Source: Chrysomallon squamiferum
Taxonomy: Eukaryota; Mollusca; Gastropoda; Neomphalida; Peltospiridae
Direction: 5' to 3'
Assembly (NCBI GenBank): GCA_012295275.1
Contig: CM022671.1
Span: forward strand, 13,188,178-13,252,177
Length of the DNA: 64,000 nucleotides
The position numbers were made by a program, and so were the translations under genes. Of the stretch, positions 13,070-25,666 are shown piece after piece. Numbering within the stretch: the first letter of the stretch is position 1; every line of letters begins with the position of its first letter. The notes beneath the pieces are model-generated. The model saw only the letters and a program-made list of their open reading frames with translations, did not search any database and was not told the origin of the DNA.

Positions 13070-13250
13070 TTCGTTATTATCATCATCATCTTCCTCTTCC
13101 TCATTATCATCATCATCAACATTATTATTATTATAATATTATTACTATTATTATTATTGTTATTATTATCATTCGTATTCTTCTTATTAATATTATTATA
13201 ATTACTGTTACTATTATTATTATTTTTTTTTTTTATTTATTTTTTTTTTT
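13070..13250. repeat. ATC/ATT trinucleotide microsatellite inside repeat A
   Basis: Runs of ATC, then ATT, then T-rich sequence. Equivalent runs occur at the same point of the other near-complete copies (58.3, 58.8 and 61.2 kb), so the microsatellite belongs to the element. Confidence 0.92.
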
Positions 13251-13854
13251 TTTAAACTGGTCATTTCTAATTCATAAACATTTCATTTCCGTTACAAAAC
13301 AAAACCAATAATAAACAATTTTACATCAGTTTCATTTATCTATTAAAAAACAAAACGAAAAGAGAATGAAAGAAAAGAAAAATGGCTTGCTTCTGTAAGA
13401 GAATACGACAAAAATATTATAAATAACTAATTCAGCAAATATAATTTTTAACAAAACATATTTTACATACGAGTAATTTATTTATATTCAGTAAATAGAA
13501 TATTTGAACGTTACATTTATCATTAACTTTTCAAATTCAACCATATTCAGCTTAAACGTACAAGATATCTGTTACTGATCATATTTACGTTATGCACACA
13601 TACATATTCAGATTGTGCACATATTATACAATATATGTGACATAGTATATTAATAGTATGTACACTAAAGGTATTATGACCTGCAAATACTTTGGCTATG
13701 ACTGAAAAAGTTTATACGAAGGACCAAATCATTGGGAATACTTTTAGATAAATACCTTCTTTTTTAATTATTTACATTCACTATATTCGATACATAGATT
13801 ATTTCGATATTTGTCATATTTGCATACTTCATGCGATAAGCGATATCCATACTG

Positions 13855-14476
13855 CAATAATACCTCAGATTAAAGATGTAATTGGTTCCAAATTTCCAAT
13901 AGTGAAGTGAGGTATCGTTAAGCGGGAGACTAATTTACACAGAATTAAGGTTAAAAGCAGTGGTTACTTTCTCACTGATGAGATCTGACATAAAAAAAAA
14001 AAGGTGAAAAATGGAGAAATAAAACGGCAGTTTAGACATAAATCATTTAATAGATTGTAGATATTAAGAAATAATTATATGCCGCTCATTGTGGGTTTGG
14101 TTTCATTTAAGATAATGTATTTTGTTTCTAAAGTTATTGTCTTCCGTTTCTTTTTATCATCAGCATTTGCCGGTATCGTGTTATTCGTTTTGACATATTG
14201 GAAGGGTAAATTACAAACAAGGTTAAGTCTAAATCGAAGCTGAAAACAAAAGAGAATCAGAATATCAGATGCACGTATGACGTATCAACTGATCAACACA
14301 GCTGAGAGAAGCTTGTGAATGAACGAAAAATTAAAGAAAACGGACTTAAAAACATGCATTGTATACATTTGTATCATTTATTTTGAGCAATTAACTATTA
14401 AATTAAATTTCTATTTATATAATTTGTAAAGAAGAAAGATTGTTAAAGCGTGATATCGTTAAGCGAGATATTTCTG
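13855..14476 (+). mobile_element. inner MITE with pogo-like ends, copy 1
   Basis: Ends are CAATAATACCTCAG on the left and GAGATATTTCTG on the right, the inverse of the CAGTAATATCTCGCTTAACG seen in other copies. In most copies it is flanked by TA. This is the terminal form and target of pogo/Tigger elements. It is about 620 bases and carries no transposase. A short hydrophobic frame lies around 14115-14317 but has an in-frame stop. Confidence 0.72.
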
Positions 14477-16984
14477 TATTTATACAATAATAATCGCTTT
14501 CCAAATAATCTGGAGCAGTTCATTATAATGACTGAGATAAAACCAAGCATGTCAATAAGACCACTGAACCACATTTAGCCTTTCTACGAAATGGGATTCT
14601 ACCATATGGGACTAAGCCTTAAGAACATCATCCTACTACAGTCAGCATAAGTTGTTATCTTAAGCATGTGTCATACAGGAGTTTATCTGTTTTAAGAGCA
14701 GTTCCAAACATCACTGTACAAAGATATGTAAGTAATCAGTCTTGTTGATGTTCTTGAACTGGTCTGTGTCATAAATGATGGTTAATTATATTTAATTGAT
14801 GTTAAAAGAATCAAAATAAATACCCTAAGCAACTGGAGCTGGGAGCAAATTTTCTCACCTCTTCTACTGATACAGCTAATTTTGAGAAGAAAAAAATGCT
14901 TTTCGTTCAAACTAAACTAAACTCATAAATAAATACAGTTTTCTTGACTAAATAAATTTATTAGTCCAAAGTAAACTAAACTGAAGACATGTGATGTATT
15001 CTCTAATAATTTCCAAAAAAATGATGAATGAGATTTTGTTGTTTTTTCTCTTCTTGTTCATTTTCATCCGTTCTGCAAAGAAAACAAGGGGTAAAAATTA
15101 CCATCATGACTAACAATTCCTGAACTTAAAGTTACTAAACAGTTTCTCCTGGTATAACGATAGCTAAAATTTTTCCCATGTCTAGAAATGGTTTCATAAA
15201 TTGTGGTATCCTGCTAAAAGCAAGCTTCAACATTTCAAGGAACTGTTGTAGATGTTATCCATATTTTTCTTTTTTTTTCATTCATGATACATGGTTATAG
15301 ATACTGCAGATTAAAACACACTTGCTAATACAAATGTTTTGTTAGAGAATTGCTTCCATATTGCACTATTTATTTCCAAATTTCTCTCATGGCTGGCCAC
15401 TAATGAACTGAGGAGATGGCAGATGAGCAGGAAACTGTGTGCAGTCTGGGGAAGATGACTCAAACAGCAGTTAATTAACAACAATTTGAGTATATGATTA
15501 TTACCTTGCAGTTAATAATATTACTCTTATTATCTAAAGTTATTCTACCTATTATTTAAAGAAATGTAAAAATGTAAATATATACCTGTCTAGCTTTAAA
15601 TTTAATTTATTGATGAACATAGAAATTTCAGATTTATAAAATTATAAGATTGGGATATACAGCAGCTTTTATGAATAATGAAATTCAGTATTGAGAGTTG
15701 TTAAAATGGAAATATGGTAACACTTAATATATTAATTGATACTGAAAATTCATAAATAAAAAGCTAATATTTTAGTGTAATAAAACTTGACATTCAAAAT
15801 AATTATTAAATGAGAACTATAAATTTAATGACATAATTTACTTTTTAAATATATATTTGTATATAAATTTATTGTATAAAGGTGAAATTATTTCAGAGGA
15901 TCAACTAACTTTTTATCTTTTACATATTAGCTAATTTAAAGAAATTCTTTTTCATTTTGTTATTTTTTTTTATTTATTTATTTTATTTATTTATTAGTTT
16001 TTATTTTCGTCTTATGTTTATTTAACTTTTAATAATCATTTTTAACAATGATAGTGCATTCACCTATTTATGTTTTAATATTATTATTATGCAGAATTTT
16101 ATCCAAATATCTTTAATATAAACCTTCTTCATAATGAATTGACATAAATATAAAAATTTAAATTCTTCATCTATCACTAGATGATAGAACATATTAGAAT
16201 CAATACATAAATAATTCTAACATATTCTGTCAGGGATGGTAGTTCATCCACACTAAATCATGGTGGGTAAATATAGGATGCATGTCATTTACAGGTGATG
16301 TATATTTTTTTATAGGTGTTTCAAGTTAGTTGTAGTTTGGACCTTTATAACTGGAATGGAGTCAATGGAAAACATTTTAATCACAGATGAAGATGTTCCA
16401 TTATGTACTACAGAGATAGATAAATTGATAAAATAAGTATTAATAAAATGGAAAACATATTATTTCATATAGACATACCACCAAATTTCCAGCAGCTGAT
16501 GGTTCAGCACCTCCTTTAATCCAGACAGAATAACATGAGGGAACTTGAAATTCCCACAGCCACCAGACTAATTTACTGAGCAGCCACATTTGGTCTTGTG
16601 TGTAGGATATGCTTAATTACATTCTTTACACTGCACTTTTGGTAGTGATACTGCCATTCCATGAGATTCTTAGTTAATTTTGCTTGAATTTAACCCTAGG
16701 TATCGCTTCTATGACAAATGAGAGTGTCATTCAATCCAAGATAAAGTAGAACTATTAAAAAAAAAATGGACCCTGGTGTTTTGGCGCATAAGCTGGTTTG
16801 GTTCATCAACTGTTTATGATACAAAGAAGCAAAGGGAGAAAATGTACTATTGTACAAATATCTGTATTCATTTATTTATTTAATTTATATTTAATATTTG
16901 TTTAATTTAAATTTGTAGCAGTCCACGGTATGCTTTACACATGAGAGATGTATAATTGGTGGGTTATAGGTGTGTTGATAAATT

Positions 16985-17078
16985 ATTACTGTGTGACTAT
17001 GGTTGGTCTGGCAGAATAGTTTATCTGGCAAGGCTTTGTAACCAAGTGTGCCAGAAAATCAGAGGTGTACTTGTATCA
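16985..17078 (-). mobile_element. possible Tigger-like terminal fragment
   Basis: Read on the - strand it begins GTACACCTCTGATTTTCTGG, then GGTTACAAAG and CCAGATAAAC. This resembles the CTCTYGATTWTCTGGCA form of another Tigger subgroup. No partner end or coding part was found. Confidence 0.4.
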
Positions 17079-19829
17079 TATTTAAAGAATTAGTGAAATG
17101 GAAAATAAATATTTCTGTATCATTTCTAATCTTAATTCAGACTGAAAAAGAAAACAAAGATTTCTTATCAGGATTATCTTAAATCATACTGAAACATAAA
17201 ACATATGTTACAGCATCATTTTTCATGATAACTTGTTTTTACTTACTAACAGTTTCTATAGCTCCTGTGACCTGTAAACATTAAACACATACAGAAAAAC
17301 CCCCAAAAATAAAGCAAATAAAAAATACAAATGGACACAAACCTTTAAAATGTAATAAATTGAGATAACCAATGAATTTCCTGTACATAATGTGAATGCC
17401 AACTCATATTTGTGGATGTCATGCCTTTCAATTGTCAGTGTGCTTCTTGCCAAGATCCTGTAACATGCTTTTAGAGGACATGACTCGTTTAACTACAAAC
17501 AGGGTGTTTATTGAGAGAAGAAAACTATCAGTTAACTAGTGGCTGAAGACTTTACAACTGAATCAGTTTCACTCAAGAATTCACTCAAGAAAAATTACAT
17601 CCTTTCTCATGCTATAAGGTTTATGCTTGACATTGATTTGTAACTAGATAGATTCATTAATATCTTCCTCTTTTAAATTTCATTTGTGACTTGCTCTAAA
17701 TATTTTATCTAATTTGATTGATTCAGTTGTGCAGAGAATCTTATTGTGATAATCGATTAGATTGTTGTATTAGAGAAATTCATTCACAATATTACTTAGA
17801 TTGTATGAAATAGAGTTTGGTTTGATTATTACATTACTGAGAGAAAGTTTCTCATCACAAACTTACATCTGTACAAGTTATTTTCTTGATGGTGTTTTTT
17901 AATTTATTATTATTGTTTAAATTTATTTATTTTTTATTTTCAGCATGTTTTATTGATACAAGAAAACTAGCTGATATATCAGAGACTGGTTATTTGATTC
18001 ATAGGATGCTTTTAAAATAAATCACATAACTGAATTATCCACCATGTTACTTTGCATCCTGTAAATAGAATTAATTTAATAGGTTGGTTCTAGCAATTTT
18101 AAATGGTTTGACATAGATTCTTTAATGAAATGATGTCATTAAATAAACGTTAATATGTCTTTATCTGTCTGTCCCATGATGCTAATAAATAGAGAGGCTA
18201 ATTTAATTGCTGGGTGTGAAGAGTGTTTAATAAATTGGATCACTGCCAGAAACTGTTTGAATAAGGTTAATGTCCATTATGTAGACTGCAGTGAAATGAA
18301 GATCTTGTGTTAAGTATGATCCAGTTATAAAATTGATATTATTTATGCAGGTGTGGCTTGGTTGACATCTTATTTGGATAATATTCTAGTTGACACATTT
18401 ATATACTTTGTTTTGATTTTAATTCATTTTTCTTAAATATTTTTTGAATTAATAATGTTATATTTTAAACTGGAAAACAGAGAACTGGATTATTATACTT
18501 TCTGCCTTTTTAAATCCTCTTATTTCATAGAGAACATACAGAAATAAAATTTCTTGATGTATTTAAATCTTACTAGTACTTTATTTCATTTAGGGACAGA
18601 TTAAAGAAAGAGGAAAGTAGAATTCTAAAAAAAGGTTAATTCAAGGAGAAAAATCTTTGCTTCACAATGAAAGATACTTCTGTTCTGAACAAATGGACTT
18701 TGGTGATAATCAGTGCTGAATTTGGATGAATGAATGCAGCATTTCTTCTTATCTAACTATTAAAGTAACAGATACATCTTCATCTAGATTATCATTTATC
18801 TGGATAATATGCTTGTCTTTCATCTTGATGAATGTTTAAAGACAGGAGCACAATGTCTTACTTCATAATTTTCACCTTGCTTAAAAGCATTCTTTTCATT
18901 TAAAAATTCTGGATAAATGTAACTGTTTAGTTTGATTAAACTTCACATGTATTAGTAAATAAGAAATACATTTTCTCCTGGAAATGCTCTAACATCTTTA
19001 CCATAACTGATGATTTCAAATTTTCAAGACCTTCTCAGAATTCTTATACATTCTACTCTAAGTGCCAGAACTGATAATATTTACTATTCTGATGATGGTT
19101 TTGCATGTAATTTGTCAAGAAGAGATTGTGATGAGTTGATTATTAAGCTATATTCCAGGTACCATACACAGTTGAGGAATGCCACCCAACAGGTATTCTT
19201 TACAACCAATCCACTTTCTGAAAATTGCACAGGTATTTCATGGTATTTGTGGAATTTAGAAATATGTTGTTAATCAGTGAAAGACATAAATTCAAGTACA
19301 GAAATAAATATATGACTTACTACTGCTGATTCTGGAGTTGTTGAACTATTACTACAATCACCATTACTACTACTACTACTAACAATACTAAATCATAAAT
19401 CAACATGAATATTGTAACATTATAAATAGAACTGTAATAGATCTAGTGGCATTGTTTCAAGATGTCATTTATTATAAAGATATACACATACATATGTACG
19501 TACCAACCTACCTACATATATATATAATGATTAAGTATATTAATTTCATACATGGCATGTTACACTGGTATTAGTCATAAAACTTTTATGTACTAAAGCT
19601 CTTCCCCTGTTTACTGTATGCCAGTTTGGTATCTTTTAACATTAGCACATGAAAGATACCAACTTATTTGCTTATAGTTTAGCACTTGTTTCTTAATGTG
19701 TGGTAATACTTTAACATTTTATTGATGTTTGTCTGAAAATAAACTTTACAATATGTGTTGGTAAATAAGTAATTATTTTTCTCTATTTATGTAATTGTTT
19801 CATTATAGAGTTAGTTTACCAACATATTA

Positions 19830-19965
19830 TCTGTCTGTCTGATTGTTTCTCTGTCTGTCTGTACACCTGTTTATCTGTCTGTATCTATAATCTTGTCTTT
19901 CAGTCAGTTGCCAGTCTGCATGTTCATCTGTTAATTATTTATATCTGTCTGTCAATTTGTATTGC
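19830..19965. repeat. CTGT-rich imperfect tetranucleotide repeat
   Basis: Repeated CTGTCTGTCTG units with interruptions, spread over about 130 bases. Confidence 0.8.
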
Positions 19966-22900
19966 AATCTCTTCATTTTAAAATTTATTTTTGAAATTTT
20001 AATAATGTTATTAATTAGCTGGTTGCATAAAACTACAGAAAAAATCAAATGTGACTTGAAGCTGCTTTATAAATCAAAAAGGTTCAATTACTTGGCCAAA
20101 CTATCCTATTGTAGAAGCAATTAACGTAATTTACAATCCTTGCTGTCTAAGCATATTTGTCTAGTCCAGGCAGACTATCATACTATATATTTTCTTCTGT
20201 TCCTCATTATGTAAAATCATAGCTGGAATCACCATTATCTCTCACAAACTCTCCACCAAGACTCCATATATAAAATTATCCCTTCCTGCACAGTTATCAT
20301 TACTTTACCAATACTGGCATGACTGTGGTCAGACTTCTGTTACCTTCTGAAAGATTTCCAATGTAAATTAACTTGGATACAGTATTTTATCAAGTAATGA
20401 CACAAGTCTGAAACCCATCCTTTATTTTGGTCTGCAATTCATTTAGTGTTTTTTTTTTTTTTTTTCATTCAGTAACATATCCTTTATTATAGTGAGAAGC
20501 TCTTCCCATCCTCTGAAAATGACTGACTGATTAAAGTAGTCATTAAAAAATCTTTTCAAGATGATTTTACTTGCATTTACATATTTTAATGAAGCACTGC
20601 AGGGTTATAAATGCAACTATTGGTAATTGTTTTAGCCTGAGTTATCAGCCATTTACATGATAAAGAGTGGCTCTTTGCCGTGAAAACAAAGGCACATTTT
20701 TACCAATGATCTTTTATTTGTATAGTATTTTCTACTGGCCAAAACCAGTGTGTATCACAGTTGAAAAGTGAAAGAGATATTTGAGATCATGAGATCAATT
20801 CTTGTCATTCCAGCTAAGACATGAAAAGAGAGTTCTGTTGTTTAGTTGACAAAGTATTTTTTTTAATCATTAGAATGATGAGTTACTGTGAACATTCATG
20901 TAATTAAAATATTCAGTTTCTTGTTACACTTGAAATGAAACCTATAAAATAAACAATAAAAAACAAAACTTCTGAAAGTTCTCACCTTCTAGATTAAAAC
21001 TAAAACAAACTCATATGTATATATCTCATAAATATTTCAGAGTGAACACATCTTTACTTAATTTAGTAAAATGAGCATAGATGATCTAGGATCAGAGGGT
21101 CTCAATTCTAACAGAAATGTGTGCCTATGTTCATTAAACTGAGTTAGACAGGACATCTAAATGAATTTAGAGTGCTCCTCATTGATAAGACTAACTTTAT
21201 GACAGTTTTGACAAGCACTTCATAATACAGCACATATGAAGAAGCATACAGACACAAGTGAATTTGATGCAACATGCTGCCTTAAACAGAAAAAAGAAAG
21301 CAAAAAAGAACAAGAAATATCACTAAGAAATGTTATGGGAATAAAATGTTTTTAATTGTTTAAATGATTGTAATCAGTTCTCCAGATGTGATTCATGATT
21401 ACCTGTTGTTGTTAGTGGTAAGTTTTCATTTTAAATCCTTGTCTTAACTGATACTGAACTAGTATCGATTTGTGTTTATCTGTACCAATGATATTGGGTT
21501 TTGTATAGTTTGTTGTTCATTTTATGATAAAATCTACTGGTAAGTATTACATCATGATACAATTTACTTCACTCAGCATTCTCTTATAAACATCACTTAA
21601 TCATTCAGTCATTTAAGGTGTGCTTAGATTTACTGAACATTCAAGCATATCTGTGGTGGCAAATACTAAAATCTAGGTTGTTTGTCCAAAATAATAAACA
21701 TATTCATGTGTTAAGAGATTAGTTTATTAGAAGAAATAATATTATCGGTTAGTTCTTTATGAAAGTTACAGCAGTTTCTAACAATATCCAGGGCAACAAC
21801 TTAACAAAAACAAGGTGACTGTAAAACAAAGCAAAATTATTAAGAAGTGAATTGATTTTTTAATAATTAAAAATAACACAATAGCTAAACAGAAAAGAAA
21901 CCTATTAAGATCTAAATAAATTCATTAATGCAAACTTATTACAGTAACTCATCAGTTTATATATAATGTGTATGTAATATCTAGCCTGTTAGTTCATTTC
22001 AGGAACATTATTGATTATTTTATTATCTTCATCATCATCAACATGTCAAGTTTACTCAAACACAGCTGTCTGCCTTATTGCTTGTTACAGATTTGTTGAC
22101 ATTCACAGCTTGCAATAGATGTAACATTGGTTGAAATGTGTTTCCCATATTTGATTGATAGATCATATAAGATGGCAAAATGTATTACATGAATTGTACA
22201 ATAATTAGATTATTATTTATACGTTATTGTGTATGTGATCATAATAAACTTATTGTTTGTATGTATCTGCAGTATTACATAAAGATGTTTGCACTGGTTC
22301 AAGTGGACAAGACATACACATACATCATACACCATTTATACCAAACATACACAAATAAACATAAACATACATAAACACACAAAAGTACAAATCAAGTTCT
22401 AAGATAATTATAAACAAAAACATTAAAACATTTGTTTTCTAAATTTCTTTAATTTATCCATGTATATGTTTGTCTGATTGTATATATAAACATACACATA
22501 CACATCAAATTATTTCTATGACTTTTTTACCTAATTTCTTTTCTGTTTTTTCTTATACATCCATACCTGTTGGAAATTTTTTTACACTAAATAATACATT
22601 TACTTTGCAGAAAAGAAAAGACCAAAAAAACCTGTCTTAACTCAGTTGTCACAGAACAAGAGAAACAATTTCTGTGAACAATTTCATGTATCAGCAGCCT
22701 TGTGAATAAATATTTTATGTTTATTATGATCTCAGTATCCCATGCTGCACAAGCTATGTGATTGGATATTGATTCTGCATCATATACTAATTTAAGTAAA
22801 TTTCTACCATTGTGAAAATAATTATGCCAAAAACTATTGAAATAATAATAATAATAATTAAATGCTGTATAAAAATATTACCCATAACATTTGCCTTTGC

Positions 22901-22999
22901 AATTTTGCCATTAATATATTTCCAACTCTCAGTTACAAAAAAAAATATAGCTAAAATATTTAACACAGCTTAAGGAAAAACATATTACTGATAACTAAA

Positions 23000-23485
23000 A
23001 TTCTATGGTAGTCTGCGCAGCATGGCAGAGAATGGACTGGCAAAATTAGATCCTTTTTTGTACACATTGGTTAACCAGAAATAAAAACACAAATGTGTCT
23101 TTTGTTGTGATCTTTGAAATAGTTCTAAAAACAGATTGTTATACTTGAACATTGTTTCTCTCCCTGGTTTCCCCATATATGTCCAGCATAAAATTTTATC
23201 CCCATCCACTGAGAAAGTCATGTATACCCGTCTATCTCTTCATGTATGTAAATCTAGCCTTTTTATATTCTGAATAATGATATCTGCACCTTGCATGTCC
23301 ACCTTAAGGTATTGCCCATCCCATTGAGCCAAGCATGTCTTCCCTTTTGAATCAGTCATAAAAAGATTTTTTAAAATAATCATTTGGGTGACTTTTATCT
23401 CTGCCTCATGAACTCTCAGCATGAGACTGAGCCAGAAGACTTGTTCACTTTGATCTTCCAGGCATTTCAAAATTGATGTCCAGTG
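23000..23485 (-). pseudogene. broken reading frame of unknown family, one in-frame stop
   Basis: On the - strand two open stretches, 23470-23240 and 23221-23003, lie in the same frame. A single TGA separates them, followed by the codons for RDRRVY. Joined, they span about 155 codons. Segments such as DSKGKTCLAQWDGQYLKVDM, ADIIIQNIKRLDLHT and VDGDKILCWTYMGKPGRET have the short strand-turn rhythm of beta-propeller (NHL or WD-like) repeats, with DG-K/Y-L turns. That resemblance is my inference and no exact family is claimed. There is no intron sign. It may be a retrocopy or a piece of a lost gene. Similarity search of the two halves would settle it. Confidence 0.45.
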
Positions 23486-25660
23486 TTTTACACTAATATT
23501 TATTCAAAACTTCTTCTTTTTAGTGGTTCTTTTGAAAAAAAAAGTTTTTATCACCTTTTGTCTCTGATATGAACACTGGAAAATAACAGTATCTATTAGG
23601 ATCTGTGATACAGTGGGTTTTGGCTTGTATTATTCATCAGTATGTTGCTATTGCTGTTTTTGCTGAAGTCAGCTGTGATGTACGATTTCAAACTTGTTAG
23701 CCAAATGAAACTGATACTGTAATGGAATGTTTGACTTGTTAGATTTTATGTCAGTATTATAAATAGCTTGAACACTTTGTAACTTCTTGATGATTATACT
23801 TCTGAAAATAACTAATTTCAAATGATCCTTGAATACTTCTGCAGTAAATCATGAATCATTTTAATATATATATTTTTGTTTTATTATTATTGTTATTTGT
23901 TTTTAAAGTTTTAAATGATAATTAATTTTGTTCACAGTAAAGGATTTTAATCACTTTGAATTTTTTCTGTTCCTAATTATTTTCTCTCATTCCCTCCTCC
24001 TCAAAAACACATACACACTCAAGTCATTGTTCAATGTTCAGATAACATAAATTGAAAGAAGTAGAAAGACATGAAAAATAATTTTAAACAGAAGAAAAAA
24101 ATATAAAAACAAATATCATGTGGCTAAACTATCTTTTATTTAGCTTTAATATCTTCATTATGTACAGTTTCTTACATTGAATAATTGTTGAATTGTGCAT
24201 CTCATTACATGAGAACTACAGTTTGAACTTGTGGGTACAATACAGAAAATAAGTGCAAGTTTTACATTGCCTGAAAAAGTTTGTCATTACTGTCAATAAG
24301 GTATAAAACAAAATGATTGATTTGAAACATTTCCTTAGTGAATTTATCTTTTTTAGATATATATATATATATCTATTGAATCTATTGAGAAGTTTACATG
24401 TGAAAGCAGTAAAATATATAAATTATGATTTGATTAATATCAGGCTTCCATATGTATAGAGCTCTCAAAAGAATCTGGACTGATAGTGTTTCAAGGGGAA
24501 AGCATATTAGTGCCTGGTGTCTATTTTCACATTGCAATCTGAGAACATAACTGTTTTGATTTGCATCATAAAGATATTAGTAGCACTATAGCCATTACTG
24601 AAAATTTAGTAAAAACTTAATTACCATTAAACTAGCATTCAAACCAATGACCTACAATCATTTCAGTATATATATATATATATATATATATATCATTTAT
24701 CTCAAGAGCAAGAAATATAATGAGTTCAAAGTGAACCTTGTTAAAAGCTACATGTTTGTAATGGCATTCTGCTCTACAGCATCAGGCTTCCCATCAAATT
24801 ATGAGTGTCACAAGAAGAACTGAGCCATGTCAGATTCTGAGAAATTTGAGTGGAAAGCTAACAGTTACTTTTGCCAGTATTCAAAAACATCCTGCAATAC
24901 TGTCATTGTCTAGTTTTACAGTTAAATAATCTTCAAGTGGAAATTGGCAAGTTATGATGAACTAGTTATTTCCATGAATAGGTATCTCCTGCATTTTTAA
25001 CTTCAGCTTTCACTTACAAACTACAAGCATTTTGCTGACATTGATTTATTATTATATTACTTTTTGTAATAAATAAAATTTATTTCATGCTGATTATAAT
25101 AGTTAGAAATGTTTATAGTATATTAGAATACTGGAGTATATAGCTGTTTTCTCTTTTACATCATTATTACACAATGTATTTTACAACTAATGACAATTTA
25201 ATCTTGTACATATATATAAAACATAAATACACATCATTATATCCATCCACACATATATGGATACATAAACAGATAAACACAACTTTCCATCTATTTGTAA
25301 AGAAAGATAATTTCAGAATTCAACAAACTGTCTCCCTAAATCATTTTACCAAAACAAAATCAGTAAATCAGCCTTCATAAACACTACTAACATCCAAAAA
25401 AAAAAAAAAAAAAAAAAAGGAGATAAAAAGTTATAACACCTCTGACCTTTCTTGACTAACTTTTCAAACATTTTGCTACTGATGTGTTTCAGTTTTTCAT
25501 TCATGTTAATCTTTTGATATTTATCATTTAAAAGGCTGCAGTCATTGTCCTTTCAGTTGTCAGTGATTCATGGACTTCACAGTTGAAGATCTTCACTACA
25601 CTAGTATAACAACATTTGTCAAAAGTTTAACCTCCAAGCAGGATATTATTATTTGTTTTT
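23486..25660. other. intronic DNA with short TA and A runs
   Basis: AT-rich, with TA microsatellites at 24357-24372 and 24665-24693 and a poly-A run at 25396-25418. The frames at 25174-25380 and 25570-25755 show no domains; the second overlaps the left edge of the hAT element that follows. Confidence 0.5.
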
Positions 25661-25666
25661 TGTTTA

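Larger units (their letters stand above)
12840..14618 (+). mobile_element. composite repeat family A, near-complete copy 1
   Basis: The left end reads GGTGTCTTCCCATTTGGTAG and the right end ATTCTACCATATGGGACTAAGC, giving inverted termini built on TCCCATYTGGTAGAATTCCCA. Between them, in order: a short unique block with TACCGCAATAC; an ATT/ATC microsatellite (13070-13250); an AACTGGTCATTTCTAATTCA block; an A-rich block; a 0.4 kb stretch; and an inner MITE (13855-14476). The same order recurs in seven other places in the window in either orientation, so the composite was copied as a unit. No transposase is encoded. The class is unknown; the inverted ends favour a non-autonomous DNA transposon. 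Confidence 0.85.
14619..22990. other. long intronic stretch with few features
   Basis: AT-rich DNA with poly-T runs (15961-15990, 20449-20465), a CTGT tetranucleotide-rich stretch (19830-19965) and short TA/CA runs. At 16985-17078 there is a stretch resembling an inverted Tigger end, listed separately. The open frames at 17256-17453 (-), 19010-19273 (+) and 22180-22374 (+) show no domain and no convincing splice context. Confidence 0.5.
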
